64,000 bases of DNA from Watersipora subatra. Its lineage: Eukaryota; Bryozoa; Gymnolaemata; Cheilostomatida; Watersiporidae. This document shows positions 22,931 through 35,000 of this stretch, piece by piece (the stretch's first letter is position 1; each line of letters begins with the position of its first letter). The stretch spans positions 50,569,026-50,633,025 of the forward strand of contig NC_088717.1 in the NCBI RefSeq assembly GCF_963576615.1, given 5' to 3'. The notes beneath the pieces are model-generated. The model saw only the letters and a program-made list of their open reading frames with translations, did not search any database and was not told where the DNA came from. A program made the translations under genes and the position numbers.

Positions 22931-23400
22931 CTAACCTACTAAATTTCTACTTCAAAAAGGTAAGTACTTCTCATTCAATGTTGTATTGTCTATGAATTGT
23001 CACATCTCAACTACTTAAAAACGTTGCATTTGCCACTGTTGGTGATCGTAAACATGATCATTTTCTTCCGCGGCTGAGATACTTGTATTTTTTTTCCAGA
23101 TACGAGTACTATAGCTACTACAGAACTTGCACGGGTATTGCTACTGCGTTTTACTTAATAAATTTCTATTTCAAAAAGGTAAGTACTTCTCATTCAATGT
23201 TGTATTGTCTATGAATTGCCACATTTCTACTATTTAAAAACGTTGCATTTGCCACTGTTAGTGATAGTAAACGTGTTCATTTTCTTCCACAGTGGAGTTA
23301 CTTTTATTTTTTCCAGGTGCGAGTATTACAGCTACTACAAAATTTGCACCGGTACTCCAAGTGTTGCGATAGGCGACGGTGAGAAGAAAGAGAGCAGCTG
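22931..23400 (+). repeat. ~219-bp tandem duplication
   Basis: TTCAAAAAGGTAAGTACTTC occurs at 22951 and 23170, followed in both by TGTTGTATTGTCTATGAATT and a pyrimidine-rich TTTTTTCCAG. Each unit carries splice-site-like AGGTAAGT and TTTCCAG, but no coding sequence was recognised. Confidence 0.8.
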
Positions 23401-23681
23401 GTATCAACTTACTGTCACCCCGCTTTAGCCATGGTCAGCTGTACGTTGCCTCCTTAAAAGTAGGCACAAGCCGAAAACTGTTCATACACCCGACAGAAAA
23501 ATAAAACATTTTGTTTATCCGTGTTAGATTGCCATCATAAAGCTTAAGTCAAGTTAACTTTGTGCTATCTATTCTAATATAGCTAAATATTCTAATACAA
23601 GTGATGCTTTTGCTTAGCTATTTACTACATAGCCATAGCTCAGGCTTATATAAACTAGGTCTGTAAGGCAACAGTGCAATG

Positions 23682-23834
23682 CATACTATGAGAGTGAATA
23701 AACCACATCTTGTGCTATTATTCATACAGGTAACATTTATTACTGTTATACTTTCCTTGTTGTCTCTACATGTTAATGCAATACATACTATGAGAGTGAA
23801 TAAACCACATCTTGTGCTATTATTCATACAGGAA
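23682..23834 (+). repeat. ~102-bp direct duplication
   Basis: CATACTATGAGAGTGAATAA with the following ~30 bp recurs at 23784. Confidence 0.8.
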
Positions 23835-23839
23835 CATAA

Positions 23840-24825
23840 CAATCCGCAAGTGTTGCATTGAATTAACATTGTGTTATTGTTATGTCATGCTTGCATGGAG
23901 TTAACATTATGTTAATGTTATGTCATGCTATGTTCTTCATGTTCTGCTATACCTAAATAATATCCACATGCAGCATTTTCTAACATATTTTGCAGCATAT
24001 ATAGTTTATATTTTCATGCATTCGTTTTCGTCATTGTATCTCAGAAAAAGCCTATCATGTTGGCGTTGTTTTATTGTTAAGTGCTAATGCTGTGTCTGCC
24101 TTGATATCACTGTCTGTGCTGTTATACATATAAATTGTATCAACACAACTACACTACTTTTGCACTGTTTGTATATACCATGTCAAAACACAGGCTATAG
24201 ACGAAGAACTAGTGAGCCATGATTAGTGTTTTAAGCATGTAGAAGTCTCCATTCAATAAACGCTGGCGATAGCAAAATACTTTGTAGAATTTCTTAAAGG
24301 ATGCAAAAACTTTTCAATACTGCCAGTTTGAAGAACTTCAATTTGCCTAGCAATGTCAATTTCATTATCAGTTCTCTGTACAAAAATAGGGCAACTCTGA
24401 TTTAAAAGGTTTGAGAATGATGCATTGTAGACTAGCTGTAAAGTGCTTACCCAAGTGTAAAGTGCTTGGGGTTACTAACTAGCACGCTTGATCATTACGC
24501 GTAACGTAATGTTTATGAAGGTAGATTCTGGCGGAGCTCTTACTATAGTAGCAACTAACCTCAAAGTTACTCAAATTCATGGGGTACTTATTATATCACC
24601 ATGCAATGCCGGGCATTCATTTAATTATATTATAACAACATCTACATAGGAGTGCTAAAATATTTTTTGTTATTAATGCATTATTCAAAACTAAGGTATC
24701 TATTTTTATTTAATGTGTACATCCATCTCTACCAGGTAGATCGTTGTAATAATCTCATGTTCTGAGGTGCTACAATGGAAAAATATGCCCAAATTATAGC
24801 TGGTTGGTCTTCTGGGTTACAACTA
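23840..24825. other. No gene; one SINE-like piece
   Basis: 24440-24615 resembles the reverse complement of 1100-1290 (ACTAGCAC...GTAACG..., CAATGCCGGGCATTC). Otherwise nothing seen. Confidence 0.4.
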
Positions 24826-27488
24826 CAGTCATACATCAACATATGAGTGTCCCAACATACTAAAAATTTGAGATACGAGGAAAATTCCGAGCAAATTTTA
24901 GCCTTGAGATATGAGAATAACTTGAGATATGAGAATATGAGACAGCGTGGCTTGTTTTGTCTGGTTGGATAGGGTTAAAATATTTTTAAAAAAGGTTGGA
25001 TAAAAGTGAATTCAAGTCAAAAAGCGCAGTAAAAAAACCAAAACTGGAAAAAACATAAAACTGAAAATGAGAACCAAATTAGAATTAAAGCTTTGTGTAA
25101 GGTTGCAACTGATTTTTAAATGTGTGAGTGTGCGTTTGAGTGAGTGTGTGTAGTGAGCCAAATTCATTTAAGTTAAATTTAAAATATATTATGTTACTTT
25201 GTGTCACAAAAGTGTATACAGTGCACCCTCGAAATACGATTACCCTGATATACGATTTTTTCACCTTATGAAGTCAAACATTGTGAGATCTTCACCTCGC
25301 TATACGAATTTTATTTCACCATACGATTTTAAAAAAGTATCGCCCGAGTTAAAATTTGGCAGCCAGTGTGCTTATAACGCATGTCGAAATAAAAAAAAAC
25401 ACCAAAATATAGTTTGCCGAAAACATTTTCAGAACTTTTAGAGGAGACACGACATGATGATCGACTTTTTTCATGTCAGCATTCCGCGTGGAAAAACTCG
25501 TGTAAAATACACAAGCGAGAGCAAATATTCATTTGTAGCGTTATAATATATTTTACTAAAAACTTTCAGCATACGTATATAACTACAAGTATCTACATTT
25601 AATTCGTTAGCTATGGAATCTGAGACCGATACAAATGTTAAAAAACGAAAGAAAAATGATTTCTATGTCAACAATGTTGGATGTCGTAACTAAGAAGGCA
25701 CCCGTATTATTAACATTGTCAAGGAATATGATCGCAACCAATCAGCATTTGCAATTATTATTAAAACAAGAACTCCATTAAAGCAAGCACAAGAAAGAGC
25801 TTACGACTGAAGATTTGAAGGAGTTAGAAGGCCATGCACGCGATCAGCATTCAAAAGTAGCAACCATTTAGTAAGGGCAAGAAAGTAGAAGATACAGAAA
25901 ACCCCACATTGGCAGAAATATTTCAAGTGTAATTTACTGATGTGGACTGGTACATTAAAACAATGCATGTATAATATATATTATTTATTTCTTGTGTGGC
26001 AGGTTTTTCATATTTTATTCATTTTATTTGCTTCCTTTTGATTTTATGTTTTCTTTTCTTGTTTAACCATGTCTTTGCAGGTGGGTTTGTTATCTCCTAC
26101 GTGAATACAATTCACCGTATGTATGTAACTCGTATAACTAGCTACTCAAGATAGTTGACGCATTCACATTAGTTTCTGAAACTTGTTAAAGCCCTGACCT
26201 CTAGGGTATAAATACGTGCAAACTTTGTATGTATAGTTACATTGATTCTTGTGCACATTTCATACAAGAAAAACTACTGTAGCACCTTCTCTGGATCCTT
26301 CTACAAGCGTTAGCTAGCTAACAGTTTTCTGCATTTCACCAGCATTTTTTTCTTTTAAACCAGAAGAAAAATTGGACAAGACTAGACAACTTTCTTTAGC
26401 CTGCTAAAACTTCCATTTCATTACGTATTAAATTAATCTTCAAGTGTACAGCAACATAATTAGCATTGATACGTTTTTGCCTCCTCTTCTGCTTTATTTG
26501 CTACATGTACCAGCTAAAGTCACGTTACTCCAAAGGTATGTATGTCCTGTATAATAGTAAATAAAGTTTCATTTTTCTTTTCGGTAGCCATTAAATGGTC
26601 AGGTGTGTGAGAGGCTGCTTTCGATAACTGCATCGCTCAGCCTTTCTTATTGAAAAAGGTTTCAACCAGACACGCTAAATTTTATAATGAAAGTGAAGAC
26701 AGAAACCGATAGGTGATAAAATTTTAGTGATAAAAAGTTGAAATTCAGTAAAATAGTTACAAATACATACTAAAACCTAGCTTCTAATGTGTGTGTGTTT
26801 TGTAAGCTAAACTTATTTAAAGTGAATTTAAAGTTTGTTATGCGTACCTTTTGAAGGTAAGAACTTCTTACCGTACGATCTGCATTTGGTACACAGATTA
26901 CAATATTACAGTATTGCAGATTATAATCACTAAGTGCACTTAATACAATGCAGCTACTGTAGGTAACTATAGTTACTAAAGTTAACATACTATTATGTAC
27001 AGCATTTTTAAAAAATTTTGGACGATTTTTACCTTTTTTTTCATTGTATAATTACAATGGTTTCTATACCCGGACATACGATTTTTTCGCCATACGATGC
27101 CAACCTTGGAACAGACCACATCGTATCTCGAGGGTGCGCTGTAGTACTATACCTGTTGCCATCAAGTGGCTCTCACACCACTATTAGTCGCTACTGTCCG
27201 TCTCAAAGGTAAGAACTCCATACAGTATTGTACATAATAATGTGCCATTTTATTGCAGATCAACCAGTAGATAGTTATTTGTTACTTTGTAAGGATAGTT
27301 GACGATTTAGAACAAATAAAAATACTTTTTTTACTGCAATATCTTGTTTTTAGTTGTTTGTTAGAGAATGGGAATAGATTAATTTGTATTTAGTTATTTT
27401 ATATATAAAAATTTGATTTGAAATACGAGAGGTTAGACAAACGAGCTCAGCCCCCAAAGCATTGAGCTTGTATGTCAAGAGAGGAGTG
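24826..27488. mobile_element. Tigger-like element, family 2, interrupted by family 1 copy A
   Basis: TA then CAGTCATACATCAACATATG at 24826; right end ...GTATGTCAAGAGAGGAGTG at 27488 followed by TA. Subterminal GAGATACGAG motifs occur on both sides. Without the inserted copy A the element is about 740 bp, close to the related copy at 13088-13776. Confidence 0.6.
25219..27141 (+). mobile_element. Tigger/pogo-like element, family 1 copy A (CAGTGCACCCTCGA ends)
   Basis: The left end, after TA, reads CAGTGCACCCTCGAAATACG; the right end reads CGTATCTCGAGGGTGCGCTG before TA. Subterminal ATACGAT motifs repeat on both sides. Around 25612-25930 broken frames survive, for example KKRKKNDFYVNN and, in another frame, IINIVKEYDRNQSAFAIIIK, which resembles the N-terminal helix-turn-helix of pogo/Tigger transposases; stops and frameshifts make it inactive. 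It is inserted inside a family 2 element. Confidence 0.75.
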
Positions 27489-27709
27489 TAATGATAACTG
27501 TAAGGCAGTGACAACATTTTACATGCATTTACAGCATATTTCGGTAGTTAAATGTTAGTAGAAAAGGGGTATTCAGATGTAGCATTAGACTGATAACCTA
27601 GTAAGCATTCTAAGGATACATAACTCTTGTGGCTATCATTTGCTTTTTGCTTTAATGACTGCATATTCTCTCTAGGTTTTAGCCACTACCCACCAAGTAA
27701 CCTCTAAAT

Positions 27710-29040
27710 CAGTGGTTCCCAACTACCTTGGAGCTACGGACCCCCAGAGCTCTTTATTTAAAAGTCATGGACCCCTTTATAAACATCATAATATATGGTG
27801 TTTATAACAATGCATTGTAAATTGGCGTGCATTATAAATTAGAATAATATAAGAGTTAATAGATTTGAGATGTTTCTATTTATTTACTTATATGAAGCAA
27901 TGCTATACTAAATTGCTTTGACTGTTAATTTTCAGTAGTCAGTTTGTTAGTTGGATGGATTGTACTTTTTATTTTTCACCAAATTCTCAATCTTAGGGGA
28001 AATGGTTGACAAAGCGCATCGCATGTTGCCTTCAAGTCCCAGTCGGTTTCGTTGTTTCAATTTGAGAACAACCATGGAGGAGAAAGCAGACTCGCATAAG
28101 TATGTAGACACAAATGGGAGCAGAGTTTGAAGGGCGTATTTGGCTGCCTGTGGATATGAATGAATCATAGAAAGCCAAAATTCTTCAATGGTTTTATCTT
28201 CATAAACATCTTTGGTTATTTTACCGATCTGCTGGTTTCATTTTGTTTTCAAATAAATATAGTTGCTAAATAATGTGACAATTATGATCAGTCAGCTGCC
28301 ATTAACAAGCATTCATGATATTAATAGTCAACATTGTGAAATGACCCAAATTTGGCTTTACATTTGGATTTTGAGTATGAAAACTACACTGCACAGCTTT
28401 ACCGCTGTCCCATCCTATTGGCCAGGTCAAACAATGTGACAATGACAAAAGACTGCCATTTTATATTATAGGTGGAAAAATATTAATTAAAAACTAGAAA
28501 AAAAAGGCCGTTGTTCGGGTGATTTCGGGTAAATTATATTTAAATTTAAGCATATACTAAGACCCCTGAAGAAAATAAAAAAATTGGTAAAAATAAGTAA
28601 GCTGAAATGTCTTATTTTCCATGGATCTTAGTATATCGCTGAAATTTAAGAGGGACAGAGAAAATTACGTGTTTGCCGGTTACAGGTTGTGTTGTTTTGT
28701 ACTACTAACCGAAAATCGGGTACTATCCAGCGATTGACGCACATAGGTGATAAAAGTCTAGACACAGAAGCCTAACAAGACAATGCGACCACCCCGCGGG
28801 AATTGCATTAGCCCCGAAACCAAGGCTAGCACAATCCCAACAGACTTCAATCATTAAACTCCGCCCATATGATAGCCGTCGCCTATCCTTTTAAGGTTTT
28901 ATATCATTGATCCAACCACTATGACAGAAATAGCTGTAAATATCTAGCTAGAAAAACCAATACTGGCACCAGCCTGTGGACCCCCTTAAAGCCTCCTGTG
29001 GACCCATATGGGTCCATGGATCACCAGTTGGGAACCACTG
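27710..29040 (-). mobile_element. hAT element with 8-bp target duplication and transposase remnant
   Basis: Ends are CAGTGGTTCCCAACT at 27710 and its inverse AGTTGGGAACCACTG ending at 29040, flanked by CTCTAAAT (27702-27709) and CTTTAAAT (29041-29048). An 8-bp duplication and CAGTG-type termini define hAT. At 27947-28220 the minus strand encodes the end of a transposase: TIEEFWLSMIHSYPQAAKYA, then LLPFVSTYLCESAF and RNRLGLEGNMRCALS, which is the C-terminal hAT dimerisation region of the ZBED/SCAND3-like group. The rest of the transposase is missing, so the copy is non-autonomous. Confidence 0.88.
27947..28220 (-). pseudogene. hAT transposase C-terminal (dimerisation) fragment
   Basis: Open minus-strand frame ending at TGA 27947-27949. 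The motifs FW..., STYLCE.AFS, KxRNRL and MRCALSTISPKI follow the hAT family dimerisation domain in order. Only about 90 residues remain of a protein that is normally 500-700 long; the zinc-finger and catalytic parts are absent. Confidence 0.85.
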
Positions 29041-29049
29041 CTTTAAATA

Positions 29050-32000
29050 CAAATCTCACACATAAAACTAGCTATTTGTTACATCTCAATATTCTTTGAA
29101 AGCATACTTTCTAGCAGAAAAGTTGTTAGAAAATTGTTTATTGAGATATTGCAAAACTTTGTTCTTGGTTTTGTGTAGGCCTACATGGTGATATTTCTTG
29201 GTTAAGTTAGTGTTAGGCAATCAACTTGATGAGTCACAGATCAAAATTTAAATATGAGTTTGATTAAATTTGTAATAAATCCCATCATCTTTGTTCATAG
29301 TAAACTTTATGCTTAACCTTTTGGCGGTTTACATATATGACTGGAGGAATGTGTATACTTTCAGCTTTGAGACCAATTATCAACTCTTGTTCTTACATTC
29401 AAAATGAACTAAACATTCCAAACTTTAAAAATAACAACACAAATTAATAATAATTAAAAGAAGTTATAGAAAGCAAAAATTGTTATGCCAGTGATGGCTC
29501 TGCTTTAAAACAAAACTGTCATAGCCAGTCTACGTTCAATTAATAGTTAAAGATTTTGCCAGCTGAAATGTGATACAGGCAAAAAGTTTTCATGAAGGAG
29601 TGTTATAAGTAAAGGCCAAGCTCCACATCTATCATACATATCCAAAGAGTATATCAGAATTTGAAAAACAATTAGAGAATATAATATGTAACCATAATAC
29701 GATGTCAGCTACATAAAGAATATTCCACCGATGAAACTGGCATAAGCAATTGTTTTTTGACAGTTGTTTGTAAAAATAGCAACAAGTTTAACATGCCCGA
29801 AGACATGCACCACCTTTCAATATTTTGTATGAAGACAATACTATATTTCTTTGATAACAATCCCCATTAATTATGTTGTATATAGTATTGCACATTGTAA
29901 ATATTATTCATTATAGCCTATTCATTATCATTGTGGAATCCTATTAATCCTCTTTCACAAGAAACAATTCCTGACTGCCCAGACATTAGGCAATTAGGGA
30001 AACAGTCCCAACATCGACAAGTCCGAACCTAGACAAGTCCCAATCTCGACAGAGGTTGGTCCGAATCTAGACAAAGGTTGGTCCGAACATCGACAAAGGC
30101 TGATGCAGTTTTACAATAATTTAATCTTCAACAAATAATAAATGTCTTTTTGCAGCTCTATCCTCACTTCAAAAAATAAAAACCAAAGCTACTCACTGAA
30201 GTTTAGTCTTCAAATAAAACATTTTGCTAGCATAACAGTCAACCATATTTATGATTGTTACTTGTTTTAGCATTCGTTCTATATTTAGGTTGGGCAAAAT
30301 ATTGTTAGGCCTACATAAGCTGGGGAGTGCTGCATCAAATGGATAACAATATATTTTTGCGCAAATAAATCTTTTACATATAAATCACTCATTTACTATG
30401 AAAATAGTAGATGGTAAAATAGTAAAACTGCTGTCGAGATTGGACCAACCGTTGTCGATATACAAACTCGTCGAGTTTCAAACCAGTCGAGGTTCGGACT
30501 ATAAACCGGCAATTAATGCAAGTTTATAATCCTGATTACGACAACGAACGATAGCATATAACTAAACATTTGCTCTTAATACAAACTGTACACAGTGCAG
30601 CACAGTGCGATTGCTACAAACAAATCCGATGATGGTTATTTTAACTTTTTAAAATAGTTTTTCGTTATCAATTGGTAACAACTTGAATTCTATTATTATC
30701 ACAAACTCTTTATTAGGAAGTTTAAACTCTCACGATTATCATCACAAAGCATTAGTTTCAACTTTTGAATTACATTATTTAAAAAAAATTACACTAAGCT
30801 ACGACCACATGGTGAGCACAGAGAAATTGTAGAAAAATTGAATGCAAAAGGTAAGTCATCACGTTGCAAAATCGTTCGTGTAGAAGGAAATAGCCCACAA
30901 TTTACTGGACGGTCATCTCTATCTCTTCACAAGCTTCCCGGTAACCCTCATACAAAACATTGCTAGGGCTAATTGTAACGCTTAATGTTATTATTTTTCT
31001 AAAACATTGCTCTCGTAGCTCTCTGTAGAAGTACTCGCTGTATGTAGCGTAACACAGTATATGAGGCAACGCCTTCCGCAACACACAGTACCAATGTGTT
31101 ATGTTGTAGACGAAAAGCGTCAAAAACGAAGCAAGCTAATTTTTTTGGCCGAGTTATGGTGTCAATGTCACCATGGTGACATTTTAATCTGTGCGTTATC
31201 CAAATCAGCAGTTGCACACTTAACCAAGAACTTTGTTACTGTTGATTTACTTATCGGCTCTACTTCTAAAAGTACGTGTACATAACATTCTTAGCAAACT
31301 AGTAACACCAAAATCAAGATTTGCCTACTCTTGCTAACTTTAGTAAAACAACTCCTAAGTTTTTTATCTTTTCACATTACGTATTCAGAAATATATTTCA
31401 AGCATGATAACTTGAGTCTAAAGAGGAACACAATTGACACTAACCTAAATTGCCCAACCATAACTTGCTTTACTTTACACTTGCTATTGATTGTACTTAT
31501 GAACGATTTTAAAGCCAGCTTAAATACTCCCACGTATCAATATAGAAAGGGGTGATGTGCCAAATGAGATAAGAAACATGATGTTGGTAAGTAGAAAGCC
31601 TGGTATTATGAAATAAAGTTTTGAAACAATTTTAAGGATGATGTGTAACAAATATACAAGACTTGTTAAAAAACAGAACAAACCAAATATATTGATTCCA
31701 GAACTAAAAGCAGATTAGCTAAATAAAAAATTCTTGCGTGATGCCAACTTTGTGGTACAATGAGTGTAAACATATTTGAGATAAATTCCAGAGCCCATGA
31801 TGAATGCGCTCGAGTGTTATATTTCAGAATTCACATCACACTGTTGTGTATCATTGACAATCAGGTATGAGCGACAATTTTCATTGCAAAATTTCAGCCA
31901 TTTGTGAGCAAAATCTTACGCGTCTAAACCACGCCTGTAGTAAATCAAACTGTAATAAATCAAACGGCTTCACATAACTATTACATAACAATTTGAATTG

Positions 32001-32090
32001 TGAAAATTAAACAAAGATGAATAAGGCCTATGTACAGTGTGGTACTTCAAAATCCAACGACATTATTCCGCACTTAAATATGTCACAAGC
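29050..32090. other. Intergenic DNA downstream of the S28 gene
   Basis: Apart from the element at 30003-30500, only chance frames. TTAACCTTTTGGCGG at about 29313 could be a piggyBac-type end, but no partner end was fixed. Confidence 0.4.
30003..30500. mobile_element. Foldback-like element with subterminal GTCCGAACCTAGAC repeats
   Basis: Left modules (CAGTCCCAACATCGACAAG, GTCCGAACCTAGACAAG, GGTTGGTCCGAA) recur inverted at 30430-30500 (GTCGAGATTGGACCAACC, GTCGAGGTTCGGAC). The interior has no ORF. This is modular TIR structure like that of the 45010 element but with unrelated sequence. Confidence 0.55.
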
Positions 32091-35000
32091 CTATTGGTTC
32101 AACCACAAACCAATCTTCTCTCTGATGACAAGTCTTGCTTGCTTTAGGGCTGGTAAGTCATCATCACTCTCTGGATACATGTTGGCGCAATGAGCAGTTC
32201 CTGTAAAAGCATTCAGCATTGATAGTGACAGTTGAGTTGAACAACAGGTCTAACTCAATTTAATATGAAAACTGAACATCAAATGCTAATGAATTACATA
32301 AAATTATTTTTTGCATCCGGTGTTACCCGCTATTGCCTGTAACAGAGGGCTAACGCAACATGAAATACACAAATTACTAAAATTGAAAGGGCGCAAGAAA
32401 TAGCTCCATAGCCTGAACAATAAAGACATTTTTGTGATAAGGAGGCTGACCAAGTTTACAAGACTTCTAACTTTGCTCCAGGTTGTCAATAGCCTCAGGC
32501 TATTGAAAACCAGACTGTTAATAGCCTGAGGCTATTGACAGTCTGAAACGCCTCAGGCTGTCAATAGCCTCAGGGTATTGACAGCCTGAGGCTATTGACC
32601 AACACCCACACACGCTCTCCCAATAACCAGCAAGTATGCAGTACGCCAATAGTGCAGCAAATAATGACATGTTCAGCACGGCCACATTTTGCTTGAATCC
32701 ATGTTCTCCAAGTCAGCGCATATTGTTATAAAGATGCAGTTTATGTTGAAAAGTTTGACACCGAGTAGCGTCAGCCAGACTAAATTTGCGTAACTAATCC
32801 TTGTTTTTTATAGGACGATAAACTTTCTTTTTATCTATCAGGAATTTCCCAATTCACAATTATTTCTTCACGAATGTTGTTTATTCGCCGAGTACACAAA
32901 AAGGTCAAACTGCTGTAAACCTTTTAAAAAAGATTTGCAAAGATTTGAGTTGATTTAGAGTTGCAAAGATTTGAGTTCAGTTTGAGTTGATTAAAAGTTG
33001 CAAAGATTTTTGATTGAATTATAGGTGAATGCCATTTCCCACTTTTTTGCTACTAGATGAGTCCCTACATTTGTCAGTTCAGATGACAGCTTATCACAAA
33101 ACTATAGCGGCCTTGATAGCAAAGCCCTTTCAAACTCTTCTGTGACCTAAAATCTTAAAATCCGATGAACGTGAAAAATTGGACTAGGAAATGATTAGCC
33201 CAGCAAAGCTGTCAATACTAGCTGAAGACCGTAGAATGCTTTAATTACCATCAATAAATTAAATTATTAAATTAGTAAAATTACCATTAATAAAAATGGC
33301 TGTTGCATCTTCTGATATGTCTTTGGTGATGGAGAGGGCATGCCAAGGATCTATGGAGCCATTAGGCCATATAATCCTAGAAACCTTGACCCCTAAACCA
33401 CCGTAGTTGGCATTGGTGAACCTTATGCCATTATTGAGAACATTGTCATCTATAGACAGTCCAAATGCCTCATAGCACTGTTGGGTCCAAAACCTGAAAT
33501 ATTCATCATAAATATCTTTAAAGGTTTACTCGCAACAAAATTCACATTACAATTATTTGATATCAAAAGATCCACCATGTCTTACTCTGTTGTGTTGTAG
33601 ATGCTAAATATGTGGAAATGTGATTACAAGCTCTTAAAAGCTCAAAAACGAACAGTTAATCGCAGCCATCATGAAACCGCCGTAGATCGGAATTAGTTTA
33701 TTTTTCTGGCGTAGTCATTGTATTTGGTTATTGTTTTGTCACGTGATGTTCTCACGTAATTTGAAAGGCCAATAAAAAGCTCAATATAAAACTTCTGGTA
33801 GAACTAGTCTATGACAAACACTTCGGGTTTTACTGAAGAGCCCTTACTAAATATAGACGCTCGCTAGTTTACAGTTTTGTTTCGGCTAATCAGCTAGTCA
33901 TAATCTGAATATGTAATTCTTGAAATTTACAGGTTTCTCAGTGTGAGCATTGAGAGTCAATTGGATATTTTTGACAAAATAATCAGTAATATTACCTACA
34001 AGCATAGAAGTTTATCTGTAATATTAGCCATAAGCATACAAGTATTATACGTCCTTGGAGAAAACTTACAAAAGTGGAAAGAAATCACCAAATGGTTGCT
34101 GGTCATAAGCTGAGGTTTGATAGTATCCAAATTCGGTACAAGTTTGGTATGTCCACTGCCTGCCTCCTTCCGCAGCAGAGCCTGCCCAACTTGTATTGGA
34201 AAGATCTGCAACCATTTTAGCAATACATTTGAAACATCCTGGCAATCAGATCACCTTAAACATCAAAAACAATCGTAAATGATAGAAAAGTACCAATACT
34301 TCATAATAAAATTTACTAAAATATTGTTTTAAGTTCATCTTGCACAAATTTTTGGATAGCTGTAAAATCTGTTCGAAGCCTGCTCAAAATGTTAAATGAG
34401 CTAATTGGGAAAAGCAACTCAATAGAAATACGTGATAAATTCAATTTCTATTGAGTTAATCTTTAACTATGATAAATGGGAGCTCGCTGTAACTCAATAA
34501 ATTAAATAGAAAGACTATTGACAGGGTACACAGCCAGAGTACTCACCATCTATTACGTTAGAGAACTTGTAATCGAGACACTTTTGGCTATAGGTTTCAA
34601 GCATAAAGGAACTGACACGGGCGTAGTTCTCTAAAGGAGTCTTGCTTGAATCATTCATAAAAGCGCAAAGTGTATCTACTGTTATATTGGCTCCGACTCC
34701 TCCCTAAATATCAGAGGTAAAAAATGGATTTGATGTCGGTAGCTAAAGTAGTATAAATGCTCACCAAACCAGCAAACTAGTAAATTACACCCACTCATTT
34801 CATCGGTGTTCCCGGCGATCAAACCTCGAATAATAATACTAAAAAATAACATTAAATTGTTTCCCATGAAAGTGGAAAGGGAGTTGGCAACAGTATACAG
34901 GTATATTTTGATTTCCACAGAGAACTTGGAATAATTTCAATCTGCAGAGCAGGTCCTAGCATCAAATCCATATCAAACAACTCACATTTGCGCTGCATGG

